DNA of 64,000 bases from Roseovarius confluentis (GTDB lineage Bacteria > Pseudomonadota > Alphaproteobacteria > Rhodobacterales > Rhodobacteraceae), in contig NZ_PPFE01000001.1 in the NCBI RefSeq assembly GCF_002917925.1, positions 310,001 to 374,000 on the forward strand, read 5' to 3'. A program made the translations under genes and the position numbers. The notes beneath the pieces were generated by a model. It was not told the DNA's origin. It ran no database searches and was given only the letters and a program-made list of their open reading frames with translations. Of this stretch, positions 63,520 through 64,000 are shown one piece after another. How positions within the stretch are numbered: position 1 is the first letter of the stretch; each line of letters opens with the position of its first letter.

Positions 63520-64000
63520 GTGAGCCGGGTCGGTAAGATCGCGCGCCGAAGTTTCCTGGTAGGTGCCGTCGCCGCGGCGGGCGGCGTTGCCTTTGGGGTC
63601 TGGCGTTACAAGACACCATACCGCAATCCGCTGCTGAGCGGACTGAACGACGGCGAGGCGGCGCTGACCCCTTATGTGCTGATCCGCCCCGATGGCATCA
63701 CCCTGATCACACCCCGCGCCGACAAGGGCCAGGGCGCCTACCAGGTGCAGGCGATGCTGCTGGCCGAGGAACTGGACGTGACGCTCGACCAGATCGCGGT
63801 TGATCCCGGCCCGCCGGACGTCGCCTATTGGAACCGGGCGCTGGCCGACGAGGCCGCGGCCTTCCTCGCTCCCGGTGGTGGCTTTGGGGAACAGGTCGCG
63901 GGCTCGGTCGTGTCTGCGGGGGCGAAGTTCCTGGGGCTGCAGATCACCGGCGGCTCTACCACCACGCCCGACGGGTTCGACAAGCTGCGCGCGGCGGGCG
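63520..64000 (+). CDS. iorB: molybdopterin-binding subunit of the same hydroxylase (partial)
   Basis: GTG 63520 follows AAGGAGG and the iorA stop. The visible 160 residues begin with a Tat-type leader (IARRSFLVGAVAAAGGVAFG) and continue as the xanthine-dehydrogenase-type large subunit (VLIRPDGITLITPRADKGQG, MLLAEELDVTLDQI). The twin arginine suggests export of the complex to the periplasm. The gene runs off the right edge. Confidence 0.85.
   Translation, partial: MSRVGKIARRSFLVGAVAAAGGVAFGVWRYKTPYRNPLLSGLNDGEAALTPYVLIRPDGITLITPRADKGQGAYQVQAMLLAEELDVTLDQIAVDPGPPDVAYWNRALADEAAAFLAPGGGFGEQVAGSVVSAGAKFLGLQITGGSTTTPDGFDKLRAAG

Overview
The window looks like chromosomal core DNA of a marine alphaproteobacterium of the order Rhodobacterales (Roseobacter group). 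The signs are high GC content, the CtrA/SciP/CckA cell-cycle regulators, a GTTC-N7-GTTC SOS box in front of recA, DUF1127, DUF1153 and DUF1330 proteins, and roseobacter-like gene neighbourhoods. This assignment is inference from gene content; no 16S gene is present.

Layout. 0-10.6 kb: the end of a permease, a MocR regulator divergent from a DUF1127 gene, a thioesterase and an enoyl-CoA hydratase homologue, a di-haem peroxidase, tRNA-modification genes (trmFO, gluQ), hisI, an IscU-like scaffold and a CDF metal exporter bracketed by palindromes. 10.6-18.1 kb: recG-ligA, ctrA and sciP, mnmA and a degenerate REP-associated transposase. 18.2-30.5 kb, minus strand: an envelope cluster in transcription order pyrH-frr-uppS-cdsA-dxr-rseP-bamA-skp-fabZ-lpxA-lpxI-lpxB, linking isoprenoid, phospholipid, lipid A and outer-membrane protein assembly. 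30.7-43.5 kb: miaA, an AraC regulator, an orphan peptide-type binding protein, cupins, a lytic transglycosylase, ssb, typA, an HExxH protein, a LysM protein, MOSC and tandem DUF1330 genes. 43.5-53.6 kb: alaS, recA, a sulfotransferase-like gene, cckA, an RsmB-like methyltransferase and guaB. 53.8-58.3 kb: an agmatinase-family enzyme followed by an Amt-family protein that lacks the pore histidines, a sulfotransferase, then yidD-rnpA-rpmH. 58.6-64 kb: a VTT membrane protein with a flavin disulfide reductase, an orphan histidine kinase, tRNA-Arg(ACG) with a small integration scar, and an iorAB-type molybdenum hydroxylase running off the end.

Most interesting signals: (1) an Amt-family transporter with Tyr and Phe in place of the twin pore histidines, next to an agmatinase-family gene; (2) a perfect CtrA box 52 bp upstream of cckA and a near-perfect one at the same distance upstream of ctrA; (3) a tRNA-Arg 3'-end duplication bracketing a 0.6-kb low-GC scar; (4) two palindrome families plus a RAYT-like protein that has lost its catalytic tyrosine; (5) a nested inverted repeat of unknown role upstream of the di-haem peroxidase gene; (6) several unannotated small membrane-protein genes. 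No CRISPR array, prophage, intact insertion sequence or rRNA gene was seen.
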